In this document: positions 16,602-24,262 of the stretch, piece after piece
Layout: every line of letters starts with the position of its first letter
Position numbering within the stretch: position 1 is the stretch's first letter
Assembly (NCBI GenBank): GCA_964444795.1
Contig: CAYUIQ010000101.1
Span: 1 to 28,108, forward strand
Direction of reading: 5' to 3'
DNA from: JABMRP01 sp964444795
Lineage (GTDB): Bacteria > Planctomycetota > Planctomycetia > Pirellulales > Thermoguttaceae
Length of the DNA: 28,108 nt
Position numbers and translations under genes: made by a program
The notes under the pieces: model-generated
What the model was told of the DNA's origin: nothing
Database searches by the model: none
The model's input: only the letters and a program-made list of their open reading frames with translations

Positions 16602-16690
16602 ACCACCGGAGGGGGAGGAAACCCGGGTAACGAGCCAGCCAGTCCCCGCTTACGGGGTGGGAGCTTACGGTTGGACGACTTCTCCGGTGG
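16602..16690. repeat. Structured noncoding element just after the sirtuin stop
   Basis: An outer perfect 9-bp stem (CCACCGGAG at 16602-16610 with CTCCGGTGG at 16682-16690) encloses an inner hairpin CCCCG-CTTA-CGGGG (16644-16657) and a direct repeat GCTTACGG (16648-16655 and 16663-16670). The right arm ends 5 nt from the sirtuin stop codon, so on the minus strand it forms the 3' end of that transcript. No T-run follows; it could be an unusual terminator or a mobile repeat. Confidence 0.5.
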
Positions 16691-16695
16691 GAGTC

Positions 16696-17475
16696 TCACG
16701 CATCGCCAAAGCAGTTGTCGATCGCGCGAAGCGCCGAGCCGAGCGACTCGTGCAACACGGCATCGGCCAGATCGTCCTGACCCGTGGGATCGCGGTTGAT
16801 GATGACCAGCCGCGCGCCGGAAGCATGAGCCAACCGCGGCAGGCTGGCGGCCGGCTCGACGACCAGCGACGATCCCAGCGCGAAGAACAGATCGCACTGC
16901 CGGGTGAGTCGAGCGGCCTCGTCCAGCACCTCCGGCGGCAGCGACTGGCCGAAGGAAATCGTCGCGTGTTTCACGATCCCGCCACACTCGGGACACACGG
17001 GCACGACGTCGGTGGCGAGAAACGCCTCGACCATTGGTTGGGGATCAAAACGGCCGCGGCACTCCAAGCAGGCGATTTCACAGGCCGTGCCGTGCAACTG
17101 CAACACGTTGCGGCTTCCGGCGGCCTGATGCAGCCCGTCGATGTTCTGCGTAATCACGCCCCGGATCCAACCGCGATCTTCCCAGCGAGCCAATACCCGA
17201 TGGCCGTCGCTGGGGGCCGCGTCGGCGAAATCGGCGTGCGACTCGCATTTCTGCCGCCAGTATTCGTGCCGGGCCGACGCGCTGGCCAGGAAGTCGTCGT
17301 ACATCACCGGCCGATACTTCTCCCACACGCCGCCGGGCGAGCGGAAATCGGGAATGCCGCTTTCGGTGCTGATCCCCGCTCCAGTGAAGACCACGGCCGC
17401 CTGCGATGCGGCAAGCCACCCGGCAATCGTTTCGTGGGTTGGGTGGTCGCCGGTCATGTGCTCCGCGTCTTTCAC
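16696..17475 (-). CDS. Sirtuin (NAD-dependent protein deacylase)
   Basis: A 259-aa Sir2-family enzyme, full length for the bacterial family. Visible motifs: GAGIS at 32-36 and GIPDFR for NAD binding, QNIDGLH at 110-116, catalytic His128 in QLHGTA, and a zinc site with cysteines 136, 139, 161 and 164 (CLEC and CPEC). It removes acyl groups from lysines using NAD+, giving nicotinamide and O-acyl-ADP-ribose, in the cytoplasm. Acyl preference cannot be read safely. The start is either GTG 17475, which overlaps the upstream C25 stop as GTGA and suggests coupled translation, or ATG 17457, which has a closely spaced GGAG. The choice changes only six residues. Confidence 0.92.
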   Translation of the reverse strand: MKDAEHMTGDHPTHETIAGWLAASQAAVVFTGAGISTESGIPDFRSPGGVWEKYRPVMYDDFLASASARHEYWRQKCESHADFADAAPSDGHRVLARWEDRGWIRGVITQNIDGLHQAAGSRNVLQLHGTACEIACLECRGRFDPQPMVEAFLATDVVPVCPECGGIVKHATISFGQSLPPEVLDEAARLTRQCDLFFALGSSLVVEPAASLPRLAHASGARLVIINRDPTGQDDLADAVLHESLGSALRAIDNCFGDA

Positions 17476-19046
17476 TGCGACTTGGGCAGTTCGATACGCA
17501 CTTCGGTCGCGCCGAGGGCGAAATCATCGGTCCCCTCGATTGTCACTCGCAGGAAACACGCGCCGTAGGCCTCCCGCGGTACGTCGAGCGGGATCGAGAA
17601 TTGCCCCCGCTCCACGGGCCGTTCGATCGATACGAGCCGCCGGTCGTTCGCCTTGCGATAGACCTCCTGCATTGCGGCCATGGCTTCTTCGGTTTGCGGA
17701 ACCTCGCGCCGCGGGGGAGGGCGGAACGTGAGCCGCTGGCGGTGAACGACCAGTTCGATCGTCGCTCGGCCGTCGAGCGGGCTGTCGCCGACTACCTGCA
17801 ACACGCCGCCGGCCGTGGCCTTGTCGGCGGTGTCCAACTTCACCGGCCGCGGATACCGCAGACGCAACAGGGGATCGCCGAAGAGGTTGAACAGTTCGAC
17901 GTGCTCCATCCGTTCGTCGGCCAGTTTGTCGCGTGCGGGACTCACCGCCGCGGCCAGGGCTTCGAGGAGCCGGCGGCGCTGGTCGTCGTCCGGTTCGGCG
18001 GCCAACGCAAGCTTGGCGTGCAACACGAGTTCGCCCAGCGTCTTGCGCTGGTGTTTGAAGTAACCGTCCATCAGGGCGGTCCCCATCACGCCCATCGCGT
18101 AGGGCATGGTTACCCGCGAACCGGCGTAAACGGCCACGGGCCCGCGCGGCTGCCGCGTCATGAGTTCGGCCAGGCAATCGTTGCCGGCATCCATCGCGCC
18201 GGTATAGCAGGCCAGAAACACGGCGATCGGCAACCCGTGCCGACAATCCAAACGCGCGACGTCGGCCGCGACGAAGATCGGGTACGAACGGTCGCCCACC
18301 CGCAGCCGATCCAATTGCAGGTAGTGTCCATGGCCGACGTAGACCCAGAACAGGGCCCCCTCGTTGAGCGAATCGAGTGTCGATCGGGCAAATTGCCGCG
18401 GATCGGGGCAGAAGGGGCTTCGCCAACTGCCGTAGGTCATCGGCATGAGAAACTCGGGCGGAATTCCTTGGGTCAGGATTTGCTTGGCCGCGTATTCGAT
18501 GACCGCGTCGGCCATGGGCCCGAACCCGCCGACACCGGCCACCATGTTCACCCGGTGCCGCCAGGGGCCCACGTCCCCCGACCGCTCGTAGGCCAGTGTC
18601 TTGGCGACCATCACCGCCAATTGTTCCGGCGTGTCGGCGGCCAGACGGCCGATGGCCAGATCGGGAACCCGATCGTCGTCCAGATCGGCGTACCAGTTGT
18701 CGGTCGCAATGTGCGGCTCGGAGCCCCAAAGGACGTTGATCTCGGCCTTGGCCCGATGCACCGGTACGCATCGATTCCAGCCCGACAGATCGTCGGCGGA
18801 CGCCGGCACGGCATCGCCCACCAGCACGACAAACTTCAACCGCCCGCCCTTGGCGTGCTGCCGGATGCGCTCTCGAACGGCGTTTTCCCCGCCGAGATTC
18901 GACACGACGGCCACTTCGTGCCCCTGCTCGGCCCGATAGGCCAACCAGGGCTCCATCGCCCCGGAGAATTCCGCCGGACACACGACCACCGTATCGGGGT
19001 TCGCCCCCGCCGCGGCCATACAGCAAATCAGCAGCAATCCGTTCAT
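17472..19046 (-). CDS. Peptidase C25 (gingipain-family) protein
   Basis: A 524-aa secreted protein. The N-terminus (MNGLLLICCMAAAGANP) is a short hydrophobic leader. The gingipain-type caspase-like fold is indicated by VVLVGDAVP at about 73-81, DNWYADLDDDRVPDLAIGRL at about 116-135, the catalytic His in VGHGH (His239 or 241) and the nucleophile Cys280 in FLACYTG. The C-terminal 120 residues are beta-rich, similar to the Ig-like domain that follows C25 domains. No Por-type sorting tail is evident. The frame opens at GTG 19085, but ATG 19046 starts the leader and has AAGGAG upstream. Its stop overlaps the sirtuin start. Expected activity is extracytoplasmic cysteine endopeptidase; the specificity is unknown. 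Confidence 0.85.
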   Translation of the reverse strand: MNGLLLICCMAAAGANPDTVVVCPAEFSGAMEPWLAYRAEQGHEVAVVSNLGGENAVRERIRQHAKGGRLKFVVLVGDAVPASADDLSGWNRCVPVHRAKAEINVLWGSEPHIATDNWYADLDDDRVPDLAIGRLAADTPEQLAVMVAKTLAYERSGDVGPWRHRVNMVAGVGGFGPMADAVIEYAAKQILTQGIPPEFLMPMTYGSWRSPFCPDPRQFARSTLDSLNEGALFWVYVGHGHYLQLDRLRVGDRSYPIFVAADVARLDCRHGLPIAVFLACYTGAMDAGNDCLAELMTRQPRGPVAVYAGSRVTMPYAMGVMGTALMDGYFKHQRKTLGELVLHAKLALAAEPDDDQRRRLLEALAAAVSPARDKLADERMEHVELFNLFGDPLLRLRYPRPVKLDTADKATAGGVLQVVGDSPLDGRATIELVVHRQRLTFRPPPRREVPQTEEAMAAMQEVYRKANDRRLVSIERPVERGQFSIPLDVPREAYGACFLRVTIEGTDDFALGATEVRIELPKSQ

Positions 19047-19058
19047 CGGCCGGTCAAG

Positions 19059-19064
19059 CTCCTT
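19059..19064 (-). promoter_or_regulatory. Shine-Dalgarno site for the C25 peptidase gene
   Basis: AAGGAG on the minus strand lies 12 nt before ATG 19046. The spacing is long, but it supports the internal ATG over the GTG at 19085, which would place this site inside the coding sequence. Confidence 0.5.
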
Positions 19065-19092
19065 TTCGAGAGGATGGCCCTTCACCCAGGGT

Positions 19093-19120
19093 GTCGCTGA
19101 CTTCTTTCGAATCCAGCGAC
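19093..19120. repeat. 7-bp inverted repeat between the PilZ and C25 genes
   Basis: GTCGCTG (19093-19099) pairs with CAGCGAC (19114-19120) across a 14-nt loop containing TTCGAA. It lies between the PilZ stop codon and the C25 start. No T-run follows on the minus strand, so it may be a weak terminator or a regulatory site. Confidence 0.35.
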
Positions 19121-19184
19121 TGGCCCGATTCTCTCTCGACGGGCGAAAGAATGCAATCGCAAAAGGAGATGCCGCCCGAGAACC

Positions 19185-19748
19185 TCAGAACCTAACCGTT
19201 TGAAGTTCCGGAAAGTCGGCCGTTCGCAGGAGCCGGGTGATGTCGACACCCAGGTGATAGAAGCCGGCCCCCATGGGGTCGAGATGGGTGGCCTCGGCGC
19301 GGAGGAAGCGGATGCCGCTGTCGGAGCGAAATACCAGGATCATCTCATCCAGCGTCCGCGGCCGATCGAGAACGAGCGACGCGCCCGTGTTGGAAATGTC
19401 CTGGGTCACCGCCGCGAACATTCGGCCGACGACCGGCTTGCGATCTTCGACGGGAATGACCAGCACGACCATCGTTATGTTGACGCGGCTGTCGACCCGC
19501 GGTCCTTCGGCCAGGGCGCCGATTTGCGAGCAGTTGCCGTTGGCGAGCCGAAGCAAGAACCGTTCGACTTCCACTTCCTTCTTTTCCGTGAACAACACGA
19601 CGAATTCTCCGATCAAAACGTTTGCCGACACCCCGGCGGTGAGACCGCTCGCGGGGTAAGCCTTCGCAACGAAGAAGGCCCACGTCGGACACGCGGCCGC
19701 TTGCCTGGCGGGTGCCGAGAAGATGTCCAGCCCCGTTAATGGAAGCAT
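19185..19748 (-). CDS. PilZ domain protein (putative c-di-GMP receptor)
   Basis: A 187-aa protein whose C-terminal 105 residues form a PilZ domain. The two c-di-GMP-binding motifs are both intact: RxxxR as R84-VDS-R88, and (D/N)xSxxG as D117-I-S119-NT-G122. The remaining strands follow (ASLVLDRP; MILVF). It should bind c-di-GMP in the cytoplasm and pass the signal to an unidentified partner. The first 60 residues have no recognisable domain, and the ATG at 19748 has no good Shine-Dalgarno site. The true start may lie further in, for example at a GTG or TTG around residues 40-65, near VLIGEFVVLF or FLLRLANG. It lies 44 bp after the coiled-coil gene, so the two are probably co-transcribed. Confidence 0.8.
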   Translation of the reverse strand: MLPLTGLDIFSAPARQAAACPTWAFFVAKAYPASGLTAGVSANVLIGEFVVLFTEKKEVEVERFLLRLANGNCSQIGALAEGPRVDSRVNITMVVLVIPVEDRKPVVGRMFAAVTQDISNTGASLVLDRPRTLDEMILVFRSDSGIRFLRAEATHLDPMGAGFYHLGVDITRLLRTADFPELQTVRF

Positions 19749-19792
19749 AGCTTACCGTCGCGGGGCCGGTCGAATTACGACGCCTTTTTCGG

Positions 19793-20653
19793 CTATTCCG
19801 CTGTCTTGGCCGACGCTTCGGCCGGCGGCTCGGGTTGGGCGGGGGTCGCGGCGTCGTCGTCTTCGGCGGGGGCGTCCTCGACCTCGATCTTGACCTCTTC
19901 CTCCTTCTTTGCATCCTCGGCGGCTTTTGCCCGGGCGATGGCCTTTTCGGCGTCTTTCTTGGCGTCTTCCGCCTCTTTCCTGGCCGTTTCCGCCTCGGAT
20001 TTCGCCTCCTGTGCGGCCTGGATCATCTGCTGGGCTTCAGACTTGGCGGTTTCGGCTTCGGCCTTGGCGGTCTGCGCTTCTTTCAGCAGGGCTTGGGCTT
20101 GACTCTTCGCCAGGCCGGCTTCGGTTTTGACCGCGTTCGCCTCGGCCAGCCGGGCATCGGCGGCGTTAAGTCGCTTTTGTGCTTCGTCCCGGGCGGCCGT
20201 CGCCTTGGCCAGTTGTGTATCGGCGTCGCGCACGGCCTGCTCGGCCTCGGCCTTGGCGGCCTTGGCTCGGTCGATTTCCGATCGGGCCGTCTTGACAGCG
20301 GCGTCGGCCTTGTGTTTGGCGTTGACCGACTGGGTCGTTTCGGCCTTGACCGAGGCCAGGGCCCCCGAGACATCGCTGCGGATCGCCGCCAGTGTGTCAT
20401 CGATCGAGGCCTTCACCGCCTCGACTTCCGCCCGTGCCGCTTCCGCTTGGGCGGCGGCCGATTCCGCCTCGGCCTGGGCTGCTTTGGCCTGCTGCCGGGC
20501 CTGATTCAGCGCCACGACCGCCGGGTCGGGCCGGCCGCCACGCAAGAGCGTTCGCAACGGCGATCGGCGACTGCTCTTGGAAGCCGAGGCCTCGCCCGCG
20601 GTCATCGCCACGGCCAGCAGGGCCACCGAGCACAAAACCATGGTACGTCGCAT
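19793..20653 (-). CDS. Secreted Ala/Glu/Lys-rich coiled-coil protein
   Basis: A 286-aa protein with a signal peptide (MRRTMVLCSVALLAVAMTAG, cleavage near ASA). About 200 residues of low-complexity helix rich in Ala, Glu, Lys and Gln follow, such as QARQQAKAAQAEAESAAAQ and AKSEAETARKEAEDAKKDAE. The heptad-like spacing predicts one long coiled coil. The C-terminus is acidic and Pro-rich. No enzymatic motif is present; a structural or spacer role in the envelope is plausible. The frame opens upstream at 20857, but a purine-rich GAGGGGG precedes ATG 20653 and only this start gives a signal peptide. It is divergent from the SH3-like gene and lies 44 bp before the PilZ gene. Confidence 0.8.
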   Translation of the reverse strand: MRRTMVLCSVALLAVAMTAGEASASKSSRRSPLRTLLRGGRPDPAVVALNQARQQAKAAQAEAESAAAQAEAARAEVEAVKASIDDTLAAIRSDVSGALASVKAETTQSVNAKHKADAAVKTARSEIDRAKAAKAEAEQAVRDADTQLAKATAARDEAQKRLNAADARLAEANAVKTEAGLAKSQAQALLKEAQTAKAEAETAKSEAQQMIQAAQEAKSEAETARKEAEDAKKDAEKAIARAKAAEDAKKEEEVKIEVEDAPAEDDDAATPAQPEPPAEASAKTAE

Positions 20654-20661
20654 CGCCTCAT

Positions 20662-20668
20662 CCCCCTC
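20662..20668 (-). promoter_or_regulatory. Shine-Dalgarno site for the coiled-coil gene
   Basis: GAGGGGG on the minus strand lies 8 nt before ATG 20653. It supports this start over the frame opening at 20857, whose extra residues do not resemble a secretion signal. Confidence 0.55.
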
Positions 20669-20753
20669 GATAGCATGAATAGGCCGACGGGTGGGCCTTC
20701 GAGCCCTCCGAAGGCAGCCCGCCAAATCGGGCAGTACTCCTCTCAATCTACCG

Positions 20754-20782
20754 AGGATAATCCAAACGGCGCCGAGATGCAA
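20754..20782 (-). promoter_or_regulatory. Candidate sigma-70 promoter for the coiled-coil/PilZ genes
   Basis: On the minus strand TTGCAT (20782-20777), a 17-nt spacer and TATCCT (20759-20754) lie about 100 bp before ATG 20653. The match to consensus is moderate. It sits back to back with the candidate promoter for the plus-strand gene. Confidence 0.3.
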
Positions 20783-20803
20783 TGATCTTTCGGCCCGGAG
20801 TTC

Positions 20804-20833
20804 TTGTCCCGGGCATTGCCGAATCGTTAGAAT
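20804..20833 (+). promoter_or_regulatory. Candidate sigma-70 promoter for the SH3-like gene
   Basis: TTGTCC (20804-20809), an 18-nt spacer and TAGAAT (20828-20833) lie 75 bp before ATG 20909. The same hexamer pair occurs with a 17-nt spacer before the HemQ gene, which strengthens both. Confidence 0.4.
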
Positions 20834-20896
20834 GGCGGCGTGATTCCGTGGGGGCAAATGGGGCTCTCCGGAGTTAACGCAACTGGCCCTTCAAAT

Positions 20897-20901
20897 CGGA
20901 G
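20897..20901 (+). promoter_or_regulatory. Shine-Dalgarno site for the SH3-like gene
   Basis: CGGAG lies 7 nt before ATG 20909. It favours this start over an in-frame GTG at 20840. Confidence 0.55.
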
Positions 20902-20908
20902 TTCTGCC

Positions 20909-23026
20909 ATGCCTGTTCCGCCTCGTCCCCTCTGCTCCGTTTGGCATCGTTCTGTGCGGCACTGTTGCAGTTGCCTGACGATCTTGCCGCTGTGCTGGCT
21001 TCTGGCAGCAGCCACCGGCACCCCGGCCGAGGAACCACCCCCCCCGCCACCAACCTCCCAGTTCACCGCACCGCAAATCCAGCGCGAGATCGTCCAAGAT
21101 GGCTTCCGGGCTCGGATCGACGCGAGTCGGCAAGTGCTGCGGATCGACACGCCCAAGCCTCGGCGTCTGGAACGCGGCAGCTCCATGCCGCAATCGGGCG
21201 ACAATGTCGCGGTGGTGGGCGATGGCGTCGAGTTGCGGTCCGGCCGACAGACACTCGCCCGGCTGACCGCGGGCCAGCAACTGCCGGTGTTGGAAGTGCG
21301 CGAGGGTTGGGTCCGCATGGCGGTCCGCGCCGACGGCAAGACGCATCGAGGCTGGGTACGGCCCGACGAAGTGAAAGTTGTCGGACACGAGGATCCCGTG
21401 CGACCGCTGCTTGCGGGGAGCAGCCTTGGGGGGTTCGTCTCCCAAGCCGTCCTGGCACAAAAGGCCAAACAGTTCGACGACGGGCTCTACGCGGCGGTTG
21501 ATCTGGCGGCCCAGTCGGGCGCGGGCTTGTGGCCCGGCAAGGTGAAAATGCTGGAGGCCGTTGCCGGGCGATTTGAAAAACCCGGCAGCCAACCGCTCGA
21601 CAACGCGTCGATGGTCTTGCTGGGCGCCGCGCAACTGGGCAAACTCGACGTTCAGACCCCTCCCCAACTGCAGCAGCCAGTCGCGATGGCCGTCGTCGAG
21701 TTCATGGCCGACGCCAAGCGGTCCAAGCCCATCGGCTTTTACACCTGGAGCGAACCGCTGGAGGGGATCTTCCGTCAGGATCGCATATTGCAGACCGAGC
21801 TGAAGGGTCAGGCGGGCATCGCCGCGCTGGTCGAGACACTGGCCGGCAACTCGGACTCCGCGGAGGTCTACTCAAGGTATCTCGACTTCGTCGGCCGGCT
21901 GACCAACCCACTGGCCTATCCCGACCTGCGCCCGTCGTTGGCCGCGTGGCGGCGGGGGGATCGGGACATGCCGGCGAAAAAGGTCTACTTCTTCCCCCCC
22001 TCGGTTTCGCACGAGACGGAGTTGATCAAGAAAATGTTCCCCGAGAATCCGGTCCCGCCCGGGTTCAGCCTCATCGACGAACTGATCGCGCGGATTCAAG
22101 ACGGCCGGATCGACCTGACGCCAACCGACGCCTCGGGCTGGTACGACTATCAGACCTGGGCGCAAGAGCCGCTGGTCATCCCCGATCGGATGCCCGAGGC
22201 GAAGCGTCTGGTGATGGACGACCGCTACCGCAAGCAGCTTCTGGAGTTGTTCAAGGGCGTGTTGGCCTTGACGCGCGAGACACACATCAAGCAACTCGAA
22301 ATCCCCGTCGCTCCGACGTCGGAGGCACCGGGACCCTTCGAGCCGCCCAAGCCGAAGATCCACTTCACCGTCCGCCCGGAACTCGCCGCCGAACCGATGG
22401 CCACGGTCTATCTTCGCCGGGCCCTGGGATACCGGTTCGTTCGTGGCGTGCTGGAAGAGACGTTCGGTCGTGAAGCCCTCGGGCAGATGCACCGGCTCAC
22501 CGCGACGGGACCGGTGCGGGAGAACCTCGACGACGAACTGCGCCAGATGGAGGCCCTGTTCTTCGGCGCCTACGTGGCCGTCAGCCGGCAGTTGGGGATG
22601 CCGCCGGAGGAAACGGCCGTCTCCGGTTCGGGCGAAGGACCCGACGCCGACGCGGTGACGTTTCTCGCCTGGTCCGATCGTCTGCAAAGCGATCCCGACG
22701 TGGGCCGCGACGTGCGGATGATGGTGCCCGTGTTCTTCGACGATCTGCGCAAGATGACCAAGGTCTGGGTCTTCCTCGGCTGGCAGCCGCAGCAGGTGCG
22801 GATCAGCTTCGCCCAGCGGCCGGCGGTCGAGGTGTTCGATCCCGACGGCCAGCCGGTTCCCGCCGATAGCGATCGGATCGTGCTGCACTACTCCTCGCGC
22901 CACCACACGCTGGCCTACCCGGTCACCGCCGAGGTGTATGTCACCAAGATTCTCAACCGGACCGAATTCCGCGCCCATTGCGACAAGTACAAGACGCGTT
23001 CGGCGATTTTGGCGAATTTGGAGTAG
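20909..23026 (+). CDS. Large secreted protein with SH3-like segment, function unknown
   Basis: A 705-aa protein and the only plus-strand gene. A signal peptide is followed by a Pro-rich stretch (six prolines near residues 43-48). An SH3b-like segment spans about 95-155 (GDNVAVVGDGVELRSG, LTAGQQLPVLEVREGWVRM, GWVRPDEV), the pattern of bacterial SH3 domains that bind cell-wall or protein ligands. The remaining 550 residues are mixed helical with notable pieces (GFYTWSEPLEGIFRQDRIL, KKVYFFPPSVSHETELIKK, YLRRALGYRFVRGVL). I recognise no catalytic family and no second membrane helix. Frames on the minus strand across it are shadows. The start at ATG 20909 is backed by CGGAG. It is divergent from the coiled-coil gene and convergent with HemQ across a 255-bp gap in which I see no clear terminator. 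Confidence 0.8.
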   Translation: MPVPPRPLCSVWHRSVRHCCSCLTILPLCWLLAAATGTPAEEPPPPPPTSQFTAPQIQREIVQDGFRARIDASRQVLRIDTPKPRRLERGSSMPQSGDNVAVVGDGVELRSGRQTLARLTAGQQLPVLEVREGWVRMAVRADGKTHRGWVRPDEVKVVGHEDPVRPLLAGSSLGGFVSQAVLAQKAKQFDDGLYAAVDLAAQSGAGLWPGKVKMLEAVAGRFEKPGSQPLDNASMVLLGAAQLGKLDVQTPPQLQQPVAMAVVEFMADAKRSKPIGFYTWSEPLEGIFRQDRILQTELKGQAGIAALVETLAGNSDSAEVYSRYLDFVGRLTNPLAYPDLRPSLAAWRRGDRDMPAKKVYFFPPSVSHETELIKKMFPENPVPPGFSLIDELIARIQDGRIDLTPTDASGWYDYQTWAQEPLVIPDRMPEAKRLVMDDRYRKQLLELFKGVLALTRETHIKQLEIPVAPTSEAPGPFEPPKPKIHFTVRPELAAEPMATVYLRRALGYRFVRGVLEETFGREALGQMHRLTATGPVRENLDDELRQMEALFFGAYVAVSRQLGMPPEETAVSGSGEGPDADAVTFLAWSDRLQSDPDVGRDVRMMVPVFFDDLRKMTKVWVFLGWQPQQVRISFAQRPAVEVFDPDGQPVPADSDRIVLHYSSRHHTLAYPVTAEVYVTKILNRTEFRAHCDKYKTRSAILANLE

Positions 23027-23281
23027 GCCACCCCCCAAGTTTTTGGTTCATCTCCAAATTCCGGGATGCTCCCGCGGGCTCCGACACGACACAGGGGCAG
23101 AGTCCGGGTTTCTCGGCGGATCGCGGCAAATCGCACCGATACGCGGCAAACTTATGGTCACCACTGTCGGCACCGCGTTCTCACGGCTTTGGCCTATCTT
23201 TTGCGCCGTCCACTAAATACGAACACCCCAGCTCGGCCTCCGGAGCCGAAGAGAAGGACACCAGCTACAGATCTACGTGCT

Positions 23282-24112
23282 TCACCCGACGTGGCAATGG
23301 TCGATGACCTCATCGGCCGAGGCGAGGTAGCCGGTGTAGAAAGGGCCGAACTCGGCGTAGCGGGCGCTGGCCTCGTCGAATCGCATCTGATAGACGATGT
23401 CCTTGAGGAACTCGGGGTTGCGAGCCCAGAGCGTGACGCCCCATTCCCAGTCGTCCAAGCCGATCGCCGCGGTGACCAACTGGGTCACGCGCCCCGCGTA
23501 CTGCATGCCGCTGGCCCCGTGTTGGCGCATCATGCGACTCCGCTCGTTGAAATCCAACTCGAACCAGTTGGCCTCCGGCCGGCGATGGCGGTTCATCGGG
23601 TAGAAGCAGGTTGCCGGCCAGGCGGGCAGGTCGGGCTGAAGACGCTGACCGGTCATGATCTGCAAGCGGCGTTCGTAGGTCGACAGTTTCTCTTGATGCT
23701 CGGGCCCGTCGGGCGGCAGGCCTTCGTCGGCCAGTTGCCGGCCGTACTGATCGAGCGTCGGCAGGTACTCCGAGACTTCGGTCATCGACACGAACGACCA
23801 GACCGGCTCGATCGCCCGCCCCAGATCGCCGGCCATCAGACGCTGGTGTACGGAGTCGAGAACCAGCGGATCGCCGTCCATGAGCAAGAGCCCGAAATCG
23901 GCTTTTTGCCCGCTGGTGATCGACACCTGCAATCGTGCGGGCGCGTCGTTACCGTCGGGGTCCAGTATGGCGGCAAACCGGCGGCGGCCTTCCCGAATCA
24001 CACCATCGGAAAGGCCGTGGAGCCGGGCCCGGTCGAAACGGTAGTAGAGGTGATTGCAGTGCCAACCGGCGGCGGGCCGTCGCGAGACTTCGGGGGGGGA
24101 ATCGGTGGTCAT
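23282..24112 (-). CDS. hemQ: Coproheme decarboxylase (HemQ/ChdC, chlorite dismutase family)
   Basis: A 276-aa member of the chlorite dismutase family. The second half carries the hallmarks: YPMNRHR with Tyr171, the residue that becomes the catalytic radical in characterised HemQ; NWFELDFNERSRMMRQHG with the heme-ligand His198; and GRVTQLVTAAIGLDDWEWGV, where Gln211 occupies the position of the chlorite dismutase Arg. Gln here and Tyr in YPM point to coproheme decarboxylase rather than chlorite dismutase. The enzyme converts coproheme III to heme b with peroxide, the last step of the coproporphyrin-dependent pathway. The start ATG 24112 is chosen over a longer frame to 24166. No other heme gene is in the window. 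A promoter-like TTGTCC/TAGAAT pair lies upstream. Confidence 0.92.
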   Translation of the reverse strand: MTTDSPPEVSRRPAAGWHCNHLYYRFDRARLHGLSDGVIREGRRRFAAILDPDGNDAPARLQVSITSGQKADFGLLLMDGDPLVLDSVHQRLMAGDLGRAIEPVWSFVSMTEVSEYLPTLDQYGRQLADEGLPPDGPEHQEKLSTYERRLQIMTGQRLQPDLPAWPATCFYPMNRHRRPEANWFELDFNERSRMMRQHGASGMQYAGRVTQLVTAAIGLDDWEWGVTLWARNPEFLKDIVYQMRFDEASARYAEFGPFYTGYLASADEVIDHCHVG

Positions 24113-24193
24113 CTTCGTGGCGGGGCTAAGTGAGAGCCGGGGCGTTTGGGCCGGTCTGCCGCACACTGGACGACCGGCGTGTCGATTGACGAC

Positions 24194-24222
24194 ATTCTAC
24201 GCATCAGGCCCCGCCGGGACAA
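24194..24222 (-). promoter_or_regulatory. Candidate sigma-70 promoter for hemQ
   Basis: On the minus strand TTGTCC (24222-24217), a 17-nt spacer and TAGAAT (24199-24194) lie about 80 bp before ATG 24112. The spacing is ideal, and the hexamers equal those before the SH3-like gene. Confidence 0.45.
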
Positions 24223-24262
24223 ATGTTCCCCGCCCGCGGCACGAAGTTTTCCCGCCGAAGAG

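Noticed and set aside
16553..16996. 147-codon minus-strand frame over the sirtuin end
   Set aside because: It is out of frame with the sirtuin, Arg/Gly-rich, and spans the noncoding hairpin element.
17406..19100. 564-codon plus-strand frame
   Set aside because: It is antisense to the C25 peptidase, whose catalytic motifs are clear, and has His/Gly/Arg-rich shadow composition.
23211..23260. Terminator hairpin between the convergent SH3-like and hemQ genes
   Set aside because: Only a 5-bp TCGGC/GCCGA stem with no T-run could be found, too weak to call.
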